In this document: positions 44,287-54,871 of the stretch, one piece after another
Position numbering within the stretch: the stretch's first letter is position 1
Layout: each line of letters opens with the position of its first letter
Source of the DNA: Neisseria chenwenguii
GTDB taxonomy: Bacteria > Pseudomonadota > Gammaproteobacteria > Burkholderiales > Neisseriaceae
Length of the DNA stretch: 64,000 nt
Assembly: GCF_002216145.1 (NCBI RefSeq)
Contig: NZ_CP022278.1
Location: 62,001 to 126,000, forward strand
Direction: 5' to 3'
Made by a program: the position numbers and the translations under genes
The notes under the pieces: model-generated
The model's database searches: none
What the model saw: only the letters and a program-made list of their open reading frames with translations
What the model was told of the DNA's origin: nothing

Positions 44287-45153
44287 TTAATCCAAAACCC
44301 GCTGCCCGGGCAACCTGCCCGCCCAGTCGCAGGCGAACTGCCACGCGGAGCGGCCGGAGCGGTTGCCGCGCATCTGCGCCCATTGCAAGGCGGCTTTGCG
44401 GGCGGTTTCGTCAAACACAACGCCGAAATCGGCCAGCCAGTTTTCCACGGCTTGCAGGTAGTCGTTTTGATCGAAGGGGTAAAAGCTCAGCCACAAGCCG
44501 AAGCGGTCGGAGAGGGAGACTTTTTCTTCGACGGCTTCTTTTTGATGGATTTCGCCGCGCGCGCCGGTGGTGCCGAGGTTTTCGTCCATGTATTCGGGCA
44601 TCAGGTGGCGGCGGTTGGAAGTGGCGTACACCAATACGTTCGGACAGCGTTGCGAGAGGCCGCCGTCGAGCGCAGTTTTGAGGGCTTTGTAGGTTTCGTC
44701 GCCGGCTTCAAACGACAGGTCGTCGCAGAAAACGATGAATTTTTCTTCGCGCGCGGCCAAGATGGAAAGCAGCGCGGGCAATGTGACCAAATCGCTTTTA
44801 TCGACTTCGATCAGGCGCAAGCCCTGCGCGGCGTATTCGTGCAGCAGGGCTTTGACCAGCGAAGATTTTCCGGTACCGCGCGCGCCGCTCATCAAGACGT
44901 TGTTGGCGGGACGGCCGGCGAGAAACTGCTCGGTGTTACGCTTGAGGCGGACGGTTTGCGGGCCGATTCCGGCGAGGCGCTCGAGCGGAAAGGTGTGCGG
45001 CGCGGGCAGGCTTTCCAAAATGCCTTTGCGCCCGACGCTCTGCCAGCGGTAGGCCAGCGCCGTCCAGTCGGTCTCGCCCTGCTCTGCAGGCAGAATCAGG
45101 TCGAGGCGGTTTAAAACGGAATGGGCTTTTTTGAGGAATTCGGCAAGTTTCAT
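44287..45153 (-). CDS. DUF815-type AAA ATPase
   Basis: 288 residues. Walker A GARGTGKSS and a Walker-B-like FIVFCDDLSFE identify an AAA-type P-loop protein; the RxSNRRHLMPEYM region (TSNRRHLMPEYMDEN) is typical of DUF815. The substrate and cellular role are unknown. It is 9 bases downstream of ribE on the same strand, so the two are probably cotranscribed. Confidence 0.88.
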   Translation of the reverse strand: MKLAEFLKKAHSVLNRLDLILPAEQGETDWTALAYRWQSVGRKGILESLPAPHTFPLERLAGIGPQTVRLKRNTEQFLAGRPANNVLMSGARGTGKSSLVKALLHEYAAQGLRLIEVDKSDLVTLPALLSILAAREEKFIVFCDDLSFEAGDETYKALKTALDGGLSQRCPNVLVYATSNRRHLMPEYMDENLGTTGARGEIHQKEAVEEKVSLSDRFGLWLSFYPFDQNDYLQAVENWLADFGVVFDETARKAALQWAQMRGNRSGRSAWQFACDWAGRLPGQRVLD

Positions 45154-45162
45154 GATGTTCTT

Positions 45163-45777
45163 TCAGACGGCCTGCTGCGCCATTACGCGCATGACGGTAT
45201 CGACGACGGCCTGCGTTTGCAGGTCGATTTCGATGTTGACCGTGTCGCCGGCTTTGCGGCTGCCAAACAGCGTCTGCCGCAGGGTTTCGGGAATCAGGTG
45301 GACGTTGAATCCGCGGTCGCTTACGTCGCCGACGGTCAGGCTGCAACCGTCGAGGCCGACGAATCCTTTGGTCAGGATATAGGGCTTGAGCGCTTCGGGC
45401 AGCGCAAACCAGACGGTGCGGTTGTGTGCGGATTCGTCTATGCGGGTGATTTCGGTCGTCGCCATGACATGACCGCTCATGACGTGGCCGCCGATTTCGT
45501 CGCCGAAACGTGCGGCGCGTTCGAGGTTGACGACGTCGCCGGTTTTCAGACGGCCTAAGTTGGTTTTTTCCAGCGTTTCGGCCATCAGGTCGAAACTGAC
45601 GCGCCGGCCGTCGATTCGGGTAATGGTGAGGCAGCAGCCGTTGTTGGCGACCGATGCGCCGATTTGCAGATTGTCGGCCAGACCCTCGGGCAGCTCGACG
45701 ATGTGGGTACGGAAGTCGGCTGCGGGCTGCAAAATATCAACCACGCGCCCCATGCCTTGTACGATTCCTGTGAACAT
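45163..45777 (-). CDS. ribE: Riboflavin synthase, alpha chain
   Basis: 204 residues with two lumazine-binding repeats: MFTGIVQGMGRVVDI and, in the second half, GHVMSGHVMATTEI / GFVGLDGCSLTVGDV. It makes riboflavin from two molecules of 6,7-dimethyl-8-ribityllumazine. I see no FMN riboswitch upstream. Confidence 0.95.
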   Translation of the reverse strand: MFTGIVQGMGRVVDILQPAADFRTHIVELPEGLADNLQIGASVANNGCCLTITRIDGRRVSFDLMAETLEKTNLGRLKTGDVVNLERAARFGDEIGGHVMSGHVMATTEITRIDESAHNRTVWFALPEALKPYILTKGFVGLDGCSLTVGDVSDRGFNVHLIPETLRQTLFGSRKAGDTVNIEIDLQTQAVVDTVMRVMAQQAV

Positions 45778-45831
45778 GATTTTTCGTAAACGTAATTTTC
45801 AGACGGCCTATTGTAACACCGCCAAACAAAA

Positions 45832-45865
45832 AGGCCGTCTGAAAACTGATGTTTTCAGACGGCCT
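45832..45865 (-). terminator. DUS-pair terminator downstream of HU
   Basis: AGGCCGTCTGAAAAC / GTTTTCAGACGGCCT, 4-base loop, between HU and ribE. Confidence 0.75.
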
Positions 45866-45894
45866 CGCATGCTTGTAACGCCGCTAAATTACAA

Positions 45895-46164
45895 TTACAG
45901 CGCGTCTTTCAGCGCTTTGCCTGCGCGGAATTTCGGTGTTTTGGCAGCAGGGATAGTCAGCGGTTTGCCGGTTTGCGGGTTGCGGCCTTGACGCTCGGCG
46001 CGTTCGCCAACGTAGAAAGTACCGAAACCGACCAAAGTGACGGTGTCGCCTTTTTTCAGCGCGCCGGTAATAGCGTCGGTAGTAGCGTCCAACGCTTTTT
46101 GTGCAGCGGCTTTAGAAATACCTGCTTCTTGAGCAATTGCTTCGATTAATTCAGACTTGTTCAC
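45895..46164 (-). CDS. hup: DNA-binding protein HU
   Basis: 89 residues starting at a GTG (46162-46164) preceded by GGAAGGGA; there is no ATG that would give the correct N-terminus [17 protein letters not shown] bends and compacts DNA in the nucleoid. The family arm [16 protein letters not shown] and [14 protein letters not shown] are intact. Confidence 0.95.
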   Translation of the reverse strand: MNKSELIEAIAQEAGISKAAAQKALDATTDAITGALKKGDTVTLVGFGTFYVGERAERQGRNPQTGKPLTIPAAKTPKFRAGKALKDAL

Positions 46165-46350
46165 AATCAGTCCCTTCCTATCGTTGAAATTAATGAGAAC
46201 CCGAGTATTCGGGCTTTTGCGTACTGCTGAGTACCTGTTCGCTTTATAACAATTCTCAAAATGCCGTGTCAAGCAAAAAGATGCGGAATTGTCCGATTTT
46301 ACAGGCTTTCGGGACAAATCCGCATCTTGATACAACACATTTTCAAAAAA

Positions 46351-48807
46351 TCAGTGTTTGGTCGCCTTGGCGCGCGAAGCCTTGACTTTCGGCACTTCCA
46401 GCGCGGCAGGGGCAGTTTCTGCCGGCGGCTGCCATGCCTCGGGCTGGGTCTCCAGACCCAAAGCCAATACTTCGTCTATCCATTTGACCGGATGGATGGT
46501 CAGGCCGGTTTTGACGTTGTCGGGGATTTCTTCCAAATCTTTGACGTTGTCTTTCGGAATCAAAACGTGTTTGATGCCGCCGCGCAGCGCCGCCAGCAGT
46601 TTTTCTTTCAAACCGCCGATGGGCAGCACTTCGCCGCGCAGGGTGATTTCGCCGGTCATCGCCACATCCGCACGCACGGGGATTTTGGTAAACGCCGACA
46701 CCATCGCCAAAGTCATGGCAATGCCCGCGCTCGGGCCGTCTTTCGGCGTCGCCCCTTCGGGAACGTGCACATGAATATCGCGTTTTTCGTAAAAATCAGG
46801 CGCAAGTCCGACCGATTCGGCGCGCGAACGCACCACCGACCAGGCTGCGGATACCGATTCTTTCATCACATCGCCAAGCTGGCCGGTGCACTGAATCGTG
46901 CCTTTGCCCGGCAGGGCGACTGCCTCAATGGTTAAAAGTTCGCCGCCGACTTCCGTCCACGCCAGTCCGGTGACCTGGCCGATACGGTTTTCACTCTCGG
47001 CTACGCCGAAGTCGAAACGGCGCACGCCCAAGAAATCATGCAGGTTTTTCGCGCCAACCGTCACGGCTTTGGGCTTGGCGGCCGCTTTGCTTTTCGCAGC
47101 TTTGCGTTTGTCTTCCGCCAGCGTGAACTGCATCACGGCTTTGCGGCAGATTTTGGCGATTTCACGGTCGAGCGAGCGCACGCCGGCTTCGCGGGTGTAG
47201 TAGCGGATAATATCGCGCACGGCGCTTTCTTCCACCACCAGTTCACCCTCTTTCACGCCGTTACGCTTCATTTGGCGCGGCACGAGATACTGCATGGCGA
47301 TGTTGACTTTTTCGTCTTCGGTATAGCCTGATAGGCGGATGATTTCCATGCGGTCAAGCAGCGCAGACGGGATGTTCAGGCTGTTTGAAGTAGCGATAAA
47401 CATCACGTCGCTCAGGTCGTAATCCACTTCGGCATAATGGTCGGCAAATTTGTTATTCTGCTCGGGATCGAGCACTTCCAGCAATGCCGCCGCCGGATCG
47501 CCGCGGAAATCGTTGCCGAGCTTGTCGATTTCGTCGAGCAGAAACAGCGGGTTTTTCACGCCGGCTTTAATCATGTTTTGCAGGATTTTGCCCGGCATCG
47601 AGCCGATGTAGGTACGGCGGTGGCCGCGGATTTCGCTCTCGTCGCGCACGCCGCCCAGCGCCATGCGGACATACTGGCGGCCGGTCGCTTTGGCGATGGA
47701 TTCGCCCAGCGAGGTTTTACCCACACCCGGCGGGCCGACCAGGCAGAGAATCGGGCCTTTGAGTTTGTCCATGCGTTTTTGCACGGCAAGGTATTCCAAA
47801 ATCCGCTCTTTGACTTTTTCCAAGCCGTAATGGTCGGCGTTCAACACCAAATCAGCTTTGGCGATGTCTTTGCTGACACGCGATTTTTTCTTCCACGGCA
47901 GCTCTAAAAGCGTGTCGATATAGTTGCGCACAACGGTTGATTCGGCCGACATCGGCGGCATCATTTTCAGTTTTTTCAGCTCGGACAAGGCTTTTTCTTC
48001 GGCCTCTTTGCCCATGCCGGCTTCTTTGATTTTCGCTTCCAGCGCATCGAGTTCGCCGCGCTCGTCTTCTTCGCCCAACTCTTTCTGAATCGCTTTGACC
48101 TGCTCGTTTAAGTAATACTCACGCTGCGATTTTTCCATCTGGCGTTTCACGCGCCCGCGGATGCGTTTTTCCACCTGCATGATGTCGAGTTCGGATTCAA
48201 GCTGTCCGAGCAGGAATTCCATCCGGCCGGCGATGGAAACGGTTTCCAAAATTTCCTGACGCTGCGCCAGTTTGAGCTGCAAATGCGCGGCGATGGTATC
48301 GACCAGACGGCTGTTTTCCGAAATGCCGTTAATGGTCGAAACCACTTCCGCCGGAATTTTTTTGTTGAGTTTGGCGTATTGCTCAAACTGCGACAGCAGC
48401 GTGCGGCGCAGCGCTTCCATATCGAGGTTTTGTTCGTCGGCGTTTTCGTCAACCGATTCGATGTGCGCCAAAAACAGATCTCCGACGTCCTCCACCGTCA
48501 GCGCGCGAGCGCGACGGATGCCTTCGACCAATACTTTCACCGTACCGTCGGGCAGTTTCAAAACCTGCAAAACCTGCGCCACCGTACCCATTTTGTGCAA
48601 ATCTTTCGGCGCCGGCTCTTCTGTATTCGGGTCAAGCTGCGCCAGCAGAAACACAGGATGGTCGTTGGCCATCGCCGCTTCCAGCGCCGCAATCGATTTC
48701 GGGCGGCCGACAAAAAGCGGCAGCACCATATGCGGGTAAACCACCACATCACGCAGCGGCAGCGTCGCCAGCGCGGCGTATTCCTCTAAATGTTTGTCTT
48801 GTGACAT
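46351..48807 (-). CDS. lon: ATP-dependent protease Lon
   Basis: 818 residues from [11 protein letters not shown]; the GTG at 48828 would add 7 residues and lacks support. Lon degrades misfolded and regulatory proteins. Order: N-terminal substrate domain, AAA module with Walker [12 protein letters not shown] and the arginine finger region, and the protease domain with catalytic Ser in [12 protein letters not shown] and Lys in GLKEKLLAA. The Lys/Ala-rich tail ([10 protein letters not shown]) is short. Confidence 0.96.
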   Translation of the reverse strand: MSQDKHLEEYAALATLPLRDVVVYPHMVLPLFVGRPKSIAALEAAMANDHPVFLLAQLDPNTEEPAPKDLHKMGTVAQVLQVLKLPDGTVKVLVEGIRRARALTVEDVGDLFLAHIESVDENADEQNLDMEALRRTLLSQFEQYAKLNKKIPAEVVSTINGISENSRLVDTIAAHLQLKLAQRQEILETVSIAGRMEFLLGQLESELDIMQVEKRIRGRVKRQMEKSQREYYLNEQVKAIQKELGEEDERGELDALEAKIKEAGMGKEAEEKALSELKKLKMMPPMSAESTVVRNYIDTLLELPWKKKSRVSKDIAKADLVLNADHYGLEKVKERILEYLAVQKRMDKLKGPILCLVGPPGVGKTSLGESIAKATGRQYVRMALGGVRDESEIRGHRRTYIGSMPGKILQNMIKAGVKNPLFLLDEIDKLGNDFRGDPAAALLEVLDPEQNNKFADHYAEVDYDLSDVMFIATSNSLNIPSALLDRMEIIRLSGYTEDEKVNIAMQYLVPRQMKRNGVKEGELVVEESAVRDIIRYYTREAGVRSLDREIAKICRKAVMQFTLAEDKRKAAKSKAAAKPKAVTVGAKNLHDFLGVRRFDFGVAESENRIGQVTGLAWTEVGGELLTIEAVALPGKGTIQCTGQLGDVMKESVSAAWSVVRSRAESVGLAPDFYEKRDIHVHVPEGATPKDGPSAGIAMTLAMVSAFTKIPVRADVAMTGEITLRGEVLPIGGLKEKLLAALRGGIKHVLIPKDNVKDLEEIPDNVKTGLTIHPVKWIDEVLALGLETQPEAWQPPAETAPAALEVPKVKASRAKATKH

Positions 48808-48971
48808 ATCGTTCAATCTCTTTAACACGGTTGCAAATCTAGGTTGCTGCGTAAATTGGGCTGACCGCCGTTATTTCAAGGCTTGAAAAAGTCTGCCGCG
48901 CGCCTAATTTTCCAAGCAGCCCGCAATGGCTTGCGCCCTGCGTTTGCGTTAAAATAACGCCAAATGTTTCA

Positions 48972-49012
48972 GAGGCCGTCTGAAAACGCAGTTTCTTTTT
49001 TCAGACGGCCTC
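48972..49012. terminator. DUS-pair hairpin before the lipoate operon
   Basis: GAGGCCGTCTGAAAA ... TTTTTTCAGACGGCCTC, 15 bases before the DUF493 start. Confidence 0.5.
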
Positions 49013-49026
49013 GCCAAGGAATCACC

Positions 49027-49296
49027 ATGACCGCCGAAAAAACCACCCTGCTCGAATTCCCCTGCACTTTCCCGCTGAAAGTCATGGGCGCAGTGCACCC
49101 CGAATTCGAAGCCGCCGTATTGGAAACCGTGCGCCTGCACGCGCCCGATACCCAACCGCACCACATTACCACCCGCCCGAGCAGCAAAGGCAACTATGTC
49201 GGTGCGACCGTTCAGGTTTACGTTGGCAGCCAAGAGCAGCTCGACAACATCTACCGCGCGCTGACGTCGCACGAATTGGTCAAAGTGGTGCTGTAA
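49027..49296 (+). CDS. YbeD-like DUF493 protein
   Basis: 89 residues from [11 protein letters not shown]. The family (ACT-like fold) is recognised by [19 protein letters not shown] and [18 protein letters not shown]. It is the usual upstream partner of lipB; its stop overlaps the lipB start by one base. A role in regulating lipoate synthesis is suggested only by position. Confidence 0.9.
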   Translation: MTAEKTTLLEFPCTFPLKVMGAVHPEFEAAVLETVRLHAPDTQPHHITTRPSSKGNYVGATVQVYVGSQEQLDNIYRALTSHELVKVVL

Positions 49297-49916
49297 TGAA
49301 AATTGTGCAGAAAGGTTTTGCCGAATACCTGCCTGTGTTTGAAGCGATGAAAACCTTCAACGCCGCACGCGACAGCCAAACCGAAGACGAACTTTGGGTC
49401 GTCGAACACCCGCCTGTGTTCACACAAGGCCTTGCCGGCAAGCCCGAACACCTGCTGCTGCCCACCGACATCCCCGTCATCCAAATCGACCGCGGCGGGC
49501 AGATTACCTACCACGGCCCCGGCCAGCTTGTCGTCTATACCATGATAGACTTCAAACGCCGCAAAGCCAGCGTGCGCCACATCGTTTCCGCGCTCGAAAA
49601 CAGCATCATCGCCACGCTGGCCGAATACGGCATCGCCGCCGCCGCCGACCCGCAACGCCCCGGCGTATATGTGGGCCAACGCAAAATCGCCTCGCTCGGC
49701 CTGCGCATCAAAGACGGTTCGGTTTATCACGGCCTGGCGCTGAACGTAAACATGGATTTAAGCCCGTTCCACAACATCAACCCCTGCGGATACGCCGGCT
49801 TGGAAATGACCCAGATGGCAGAGTATCTCAACCCCTGCCCCACCCTTGCCGAAGTGGCGGAAAAACTGACCGCACACCTCGAAGCACAACTCACACCGAA
49901 AGAGCAAACCCAATGA
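49296..49916 (+). CDS. lipB: Octanoyl-[ACP]:protein N-octanoyltransferase
   Basis: 206 residues. LipB moves octanoate from ACP to lipoyl domains. The motif [14 protein letters not shown] and the catalytic Cys in [13 protein letters not shown] are present. It overlaps the genes on both sides (1 base and 4 bases), so DUF493-lipB-lipA form one operon. Confidence 0.96.
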   Translation: MKIVQKGFAEYLPVFEAMKTFNAARDSQTEDELWVVEHPPVFTQGLAGKPEHLLLPTDIPVIQIDRGGQITYHGPGQLVVYTMIDFKRRKASVRHIVSALENSIIATLAEYGIAAAADPQRPGVYVGQRKIASLGLRIKDGSVYHGLALNVNMDLSPFHNINPCGYAGLEMTQMAEYLNPCPTLAEVAEKLTAHLEAQLTPKEQTQ

Positions 49917-50902
49917 GCGAAATCAAAGTTGACGACCCCAAGCGCGGCGTTAAACTCAAAGGTGCAGACAAAACCGCCCGCATCCCCATCAAAGTCGTTC
50001 CCCTGCAGGAAAAACTGAAAAAGCCCGAGTGGATACGCGCCAAATTGCCGTCTAAAAAATTCTTTGAAATCAAAGATATTTTGCGCGAACAAAAAATGCA
50101 CACCGTATGCGAAGAAGCCTCCTGCCCCAACATCGGCGAATGCTTCAGCAAAGGCACGGCCACCTTCATGATTATGGGAGACATCTGCACCCGTCGCTGT
50201 CCGTTTTGCGACGTCGGTCACGGCCGCCCCAACCATCTCGACCCCGACGAGCCGAAAAACCTCGCCGAATCCGTCGCCGCCATGAACCTGCGCTACGTCG
50301 TCATCACTTCCGTCGACCGCGACGACCTGCGCGACGGCGGTGCGCAACACTTCGCCGACTGCATCAAAGCCATCCGCGAACGCAGCCCCAACACCAAAAT
50401 CGAAATCCTCGTTCCCGACTTCCGCGGCCGTCTCGACATCGCCCTGCAAATTCTGGCCGAGACCCCGCCCGACGTCATGAACCACAACCTCGAAACCCAC
50501 CCCAGCCTGTATAAAAAAGCCCGTCCCGGCGCCAACTACCGGCATTCTCTCGACCTGCTGCGCCGCTACAAAGAAATGATGCCCCACATCCCCACCAAAT
50601 CCGGCATCATGGTCGGTTTGGGCGAAACCGATGAAGACGTGCGCGAAATCATGCGCGATATGCGTGCGCACAATATCGAAATGATTACTATCGGCCAATA
50701 CCTCCAGCCTTCAGACGGCCACCTGCCCGTCTTGCGCTACGTCACGCCCGAGCAGTTTAAAATCTTCGAAAAAGAAGCCTACGAACTCGGCTTCTCCAAC
50801 GCCGCCATCGGCGCCATGGTACGCTCGAGCTACCACGCCGACGAGCAGGCCGCCGAAGCCTTGCGCGAAAGCCACGGACAAAGTGCCTGCGGGCATCATT
50901 GA
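49913..50902 (+). CDS. lipA: Lipoyl synthase (radical SAM)
   Basis: 329 residues from [12 protein letters not shown]; the ATG overlaps the lipB stop (ATGA). LipA inserts two sulfur atoms into octanoyl chains. The auxiliary cluster cysteines are [12 protein letters not shown] and the radical SAM CxxxCxxC is CTRRCPFC. The C-terminal Ser ligand lies in [10 protein letters not shown]. Confidence 0.97.
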   Translation: MSEIKVDDPKRGVKLKGADKTARIPIKVVPLQEKLKKPEWIRAKLPSKKFFEIKDILREQKMHTVCEEASCPNIGECFSKGTATFMIMGDICTRRCPFCDVGHGRPNHLDPDEPKNLAESVAAMNLRYVVITSVDRDDLRDGGAQHFADCIKAIRERSPNTKIEILVPDFRGRLDIALQILAETPPDVMNHNLETHPSLYKKARPGANYRHSLDLLRRYKEMMPHIPTKSGIMVGLGETDEDVREIMRDMRAHNIEMITIGQYLQPSDGHLPVLRYVTPEQFKIFEKEAYELGFSNAAIGAMVRSSYHADEQAAEALRESHGQSACGHH

Positions 50903-50915
50903 TCATCCGGTTGCA

Positions 50916-50957
50916 AAAGGCCGTCTGAAAACATGATCGTTTTCAGACGGCCCTTTT
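50916..50957 (+). terminator. DUS-pair terminator after lipA
   Basis: AAAAGGCCGTCTGAAAAC ... GTTTTCAGACGGCC followed by CTTTTTTAAT. Confidence 0.8.
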
Positions 50958-51175
50958 TTAATTTAAACAGCTTCCCGGCAACAAACCATTAGGCGAAACA
51001 CAACAATCGCGGACGCCCAAAAAACGCAAGCGGTCGAGGTTACCCTCAACCATCCCAAGAAATGTCGGACTCCCGAAACACTGTCCGATTCATTTAATTT
51101 TCCCACAATCCAAAAGACTACCCTGCACCTTACCTAAAAATACGGTCGGAAACGCTTTCAGATGTGCTTTTGGAA

Positions 51176-52162
51176 TTACTGAATACTCTTACCGATGCGG
51201 CTGAAATCGCCGAAGTTCATCCACACGAAAAACGCTTTGCCAACAACCAGCTTGTCGCTGACGAAGCCCCAATAGCGTGAATCTTCGCTGTTGTCGCGGT
51301 TATCGCCCATCATGAAATACTGACCTTCGGGCACGGTGCATTTAAACGACGAACCGTCGGCGGCGTATTCGCAGTTTTCACGATAAGGAAACGCGGGGCG
51401 CACGGCCTGCGGGATAAACGAAGGCTGGTCGGCCATTTTCAACACTTGAAAACTATGGCTGCCGATTTGCTCGCGAAACGCTTCGGTTTTGATTTCCACC
51501 GTGCCGTATTGGCGGGTGTTTTCCGCATAACTTTGCGCCCCTTCCGCTTGGTCGCCGACCGCTTGGCCGTTGATGCTCAAAATTTTGTTTTTATATTCAA
51601 CCACATCGCCCGGCAGGCCGACGGCACGTTTGATGTAGTTGATGCTCGGGTTTTCGGGATAGTTGAACACCACCACATCGCCGTGTTCGATTTTTCCGGT
51701 TTCAATCAATACGTTATTAATCACCGGCGTGCGGATGCCGTAGGCGAATTTGTTGACCAGAATAAAATCGCCGACCACCAAACCCGGTCGCATAGAACTT
51801 GAGGGAATCTGAAACGGCTCGGCGACAAACGTGCGCAACACAAACACCACCAGAATAATCGGAAAAAAACCGCTCATGTAATCGGTAAAATGCCCGCGGT
51901 CGATATGGTTCGGGTCTTTTTTCAGACGGCCTTTGTGCACCAGCCAGACCACGCCGGTAAAGGCGACGAACACCAGCAAAACGGCGGTAAAGCTCATAAA
52001 GTAAGACAACACGCCGAACACACCGACCATCATCATCAGGTAGCCCCATTGCAGGCCCGAACCCCATTCCCCGTTTTCATTGCGCTCTTTGCTGCTGACA
52101 GCGTAAAGCACCAAACCGGCAACAAATGCCGCAATCGCGGCGTATAAAATGTTTAAACTCAT
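51176..52162 (-). CDS. lepB: Signal peptidase I
   Basis: 328 residues with N-terminal membrane helices (two to three within the first 85 residues). The catalytic Ser is in QIPSSSMRPGLVVGD and the Lys in NYIKRAVGLPGDVV; the later motif GDNRDNSEDSRYWG is intact. It cleaves signal peptides on the periplasmic side. It follows lepA and the lone RelA/SpoT-type gene on the same strand. Confidence 0.96.
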   Translation of the reverse strand: MSLNILYAAIAAFVAGLVLYAVSSKERNENGEWGSGLQWGYLMMMVGVFGVLSYFMSFTAVLLVFVAFTGVVWLVHKGRLKKDPNHIDRGHFTDYMSGFFPIILVVFVLRTFVAEPFQIPSSSMRPGLVVGDFILVNKFAYGIRTPVINNVLIETGKIEHGDVVVFNYPENPSINYIKRAVGLPGDVVEYKNKILSINGQAVGDQAEGAQSYAENTRQYGTVEIKTEAFREQIGSHSFQVLKMADQPSFIPQAVRPAFPYRENCEYAADGSSFKCTVPEGQYFMMGDNRDNSEDSRYWGFVSDKLVVGKAFFVWMNFGDFSRIGKSIQ

Positions 52163-52213
52163 TATTTATCACTCACTTGAAGAATTGGTAAAACTGTATT
52201 TCCACCGTTTTTT

Positions 52214-52260
52214 ACAGTGAAATAAAATAGAAAAGTAGATTTTTTATTTTAGTTCACTGT
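52214..52260. repeat. Correia-end-like inverted repeat
   Basis: ACAGTGAAATAAAATA (52214-52229) faces TTTTATTTTAGTTCACTGT (52242-52260). It resembles a shrunken Correia-type element and holds the stop codon of the gene at 52244-52855. Confidence 0.6.
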
Positions 52261-52855
52261 GTTTTTCAGACGGCATCTCTGAGGCCGTCTGAAAAAATGT
52301 ACGCTTATAGGCGATATGGTTGCGGATATTTTCCGCCGCATCATTTTCGTCCCAAATCTGCAATTCCCACGGATAGTAGAAATTGCTCGCGTTTTTAAAG
52401 TAAACGTGTACGCCGATATAGCCGTCTGAATCGCGTAAATACCAGTTTTTCAGGCCGTATTGCGTTTTCCAGTCGTCCAGCTTTTCCAAAATCTGCACCA
52501 CATCGGCAGAAGGCAGAATCACGCGCGCGCCGAAAATATCGTTGAGGATATTGTTTACGGGATACTGGTTTTCCCGCGCCGCATAGCGGGCGATTTTATC
52601 GCGTATGCTTTCGCCCGTTTTGACGCGGTAGAAAAAGTCGATGCCGCGCGTATCGGCAAAAGCCAGATAATCGTTGACCGCTTCGTGCAGATTGAGGCGG
52701 TAAGACAAAATATGTTCCAACGGCACGCGCGCGAGCGTATGCGACAAATTGACTTTCGCCACTTTGCCGGTTTCAAAATAATCCTGCGAATACTGCACGT
52801 GGATGCGGTTGATTTCGCGGATTAAACGCTCGGTTTTTTGAGGGCTGGTTTCCAT
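52244..52855 (-). CDS. Lone RelA/SpoT-type nucleotidyltransferase domain protein
   Basis: 203 residues from METSPQKTERLIREI (start at 52855; the longer frame is DUS-derived). The core resembles a RelA/SpoT domain: RVKTGESIRDKIARY, DIFGARVILPSAD and DSDGYIGVHVYFKN. It has neither the hydrolase nor the C-terminal regulatory regions of the long enzymes. It may make or bind (p)ppGpp-like alarmones, but residue drift in the motif means activity is uncertain. It lies between lepA and lepB. Its last codons (HSELK and stop) lie in the repeat at 52214-52260. Confidence 0.75.
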   Translation of the reverse strand: METSPQKTERLIREINRIHVQYSQDYFETGKVAKVNLSHTLARVPLEHILSYRLNLHEAVNDYLAFADTRGIDFFYRVKTGESIRDKIARYAARENQYPVNNILNDIFGARVILPSADVVQILEKLDDWKTQYGLKNWYLRDSDGYIGVHVYFKNASNFYYPWELQIWDENDAAENIRNHIAYKRTFFQTASEMPSEKHSELK

Positions 52856-52913
52856 GTTTTGTCTTTTAATCAGGCTGTCTGAAAGTCGGGCACGTTTTTC
52901 AGACGGCCTCTGC

Positions 52914-54707
52914 TTACTTATCACCCACCTGCAAAATCGCCAGAAACGCGCTTTGCGGGATTTCCACATTGCCCACCTGTTTCATACGTTTCTTACCGGC
53001 CTTTTGTTTTTCCAACAGTTTTTTCTTACGGGTAATATCGCCGCCGTAACATTTTGCCAACACGTTTTTGCGCAGGGCTTTGACGTTTTCGCGGGCGATA
53101 ATCTGACTGCCGATGGCGGCCTGTACGGCGATGTCGAACATCTGGCGCGGAATCAGTTCGCGCATTTTCGCCGCCAGCTCGCGGCCGCGGTGGACGGCGC
53201 TTTGACGGTGCACAATCAGGCTTAAGGCATCGACTTTTTCACCGTTGACCATGATGTCGAGCTTGATCAGGTCGGAGGCCTGAAACTCTTTGAAATGGTA
53301 ATCCAGCGAGGCGTAGCCGCGCGAGGTGGATTTGAGTTTGTCGAAGAAATCCATCACCACTTCGTTCATCGGCAAATCGTAAGTCAGCATGACTTGCCGC
53401 CCCATGTACTGCATATTCACCTGCACGCCGCGCTTTTGGTTGCACAGCGTCATCACGTTGCCGACATACTCTTGCGGCACTAGAATCGTCGCCGTAATAA
53501 TCGGCTCGAGGATGATTTCGATGCTGCCGATGTCGGGCAGTTTGGATGGATTTTCCACCTCGATTTTTTCACCGTTTTTCATCACGACTTCATACACCAC
53601 CGTCGGCGCGGTGGTAATCAAATCCATGTCGAATTCGCGCTCAAGGCGTTCTTGCACGATTTCCAAGTGCAGCAAACCCAAGAAGCCGCAGCGGAAACCG
53701 AAGCCCAGCGCTTGGGAAACTTCCGGCTCGAATTTCAGCGAGGCATCGTTGAGCTGCAATTTTTCCAGCGCGTCGCGCAAGGCTTCGTAGTCGTGGCTTT
53801 CGACGGGATAGAGACCGGCAAATACCTGGCTCTGCACTTCCTGAAAACCGGGCAGCGGCGTGGCGGCGGGATTAGCCGCCAGCGTGACGGTATCGCCGAC
53901 TTTGGCCGAACCCAGTTCTTTGATGCCGGTAATCAAAAAGCCGACCTCACCCGCCTTAAGCTCTTGTTTCTTAACTGATTTCGGAGTAAAAATCCCAAGC
54001 TGCTCGACCTGCGTTTCCGCTTTGGTGCTCATAAACCGCACTTTGTCTTTGATTTCCAGACGGCCTTGTTTCACGCGGATGAGCATCACCACGCCGACGT
54101 AGTTGTCAAACCACGAGTCAATAATCATCGCCTGCAAAGGCGCGTCTTCATCACCCTCGGGTGCGGGGATTTTGGCGACGATTTCTTCCAAAACGTCTTC
54201 CACGCCCAAACCCGATTTGGCGGAACACGTTACCGCGCCCACCGCATCAATGCCGATGATGTCTTCAATTTCCTGCGCCACGCGCTTGGGGTCGGCGGCG
54301 GGCAGGTCGATTTTGTTCAACACGGGCACGACTTCCACGCCCAAATCAATCGCGGTGTAGCAGTTGGCCACCGTCTGCGCTTCCACGCCCTGCGAGGCAT
54401 CGACAACCAACAGCGCGCCTTCACAGGCCGAGAGGCTGCGGGAAACTTCGTAGGAAAAGTCAACGTGTCCCGGCGTGTCGATCAGATTGAGCTGGTAGGT
54501 TTGTCCGTCGCGCGCTTTATAGCTCAAGGCCGCGGTTTGCGCTTTGATGGTGATGCCGCGCTCTTTTTCGATGTCCATCGAATCGAGCACCTGCGTACTC
54601 ATTTCGCGCAAATCCAAGCCGCCGCAATATTGGATGAAGCGGTCGGCCAGCGTGGATTTGCCGTGGTCGATATGGGCGATAATAGAGAAATTTCGGATAT
54701 TTTTCAT
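52914..54707 (-). CDS. lepA: Elongation factor 4 (LepA)
   Basis: 597 residues from [17 protein letters not shown] translational GTPase with G1 AHIDHGKST, switch [13 protein letters not shown] and NKIDLP. It has the LepA-specific C-terminal domain ([19 protein letters not shown]). It acts on stalled or misassembled ribosomes. The lepA-lepB neighbourhood is conserved in many bacteria. Confidence 0.97.
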   Translation of the reverse strand: MKNIRNFSIIAHIDHGKSTLADRFIQYCGGLDLREMSTQVLDSMDIEKERGITIKAQTAALSYKARDGQTYQLNLIDTPGHVDFSYEVSRSLSACEGALLVVDASQGVEAQTVANCYTAIDLGVEVVPVLNKIDLPAADPKRVAQEIEDIIGIDAVGAVTCSAKSGLGVEDVLEEIVAKIPAPEGDEDAPLQAMIIDSWFDNYVGVVMLIRVKQGRLEIKDKVRFMSTKAETQVEQLGIFTPKSVKKQELKAGEVGFLITGIKELGSAKVGDTVTLAANPAATPLPGFQEVQSQVFAGLYPVESHDYEALRDALEKLQLNDASLKFEPEVSQALGFGFRCGFLGLLHLEIVQERLEREFDMDLITTAPTVVYEVVMKNGEKIEVENPSKLPDIGSIEIILEPIITATILVPQEYVGNVMTLCNQKRGVQVNMQYMGRQVMLTYDLPMNEVVMDFFDKLKSTSRGYASLDYHFKEFQASDLIKLDIMVNGEKVDALSLIVHRQSAVHRGRELAAKMRELIPRQMFDIAVQAAIGSQIIARENVKALRKNVLAKCYGGDITRKKKLLEKQKAGKKRMKQVGNVEIPQSAFLAILQVGDK

Positions 54708-54740
54708 AGATTTGGATAAAGGTAGAATCGGTTGTTTCAA

Positions 54741-54783
54741 AAGGCCGTCTGAAAATTCCCAAACAGATTTTTCAGACGGCCTT
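54741..54783. terminator. DUS-pair hairpin upstream of lepA
   Basis: AAGGCCGTCTGAAAA ... TTTTTCAGACGGCCTT, between lepA and mtnN; a second pair, with AT dialect on one arm, lies at 54852-54883. Confidence 0.65.
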
Positions 54784-54871
54784 CCGATAAAAATCAGCCC
54801 CGCATTTTAACGGAAAACCGTCTGTTTTGCATGGGTTTGTTGGCGGCACATCATGCCGTCTGAAAAAATTT

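Noticed and set aside
45780..45900. FMN riboswitch near ribE
   Set aside because: The region shows only DUS pairs and no FMN aptamer core.
50958..51175. Gene between lipA and lepB
   Set aside because: No frame with a start, ribosome site or family pattern; no repeat recognised.
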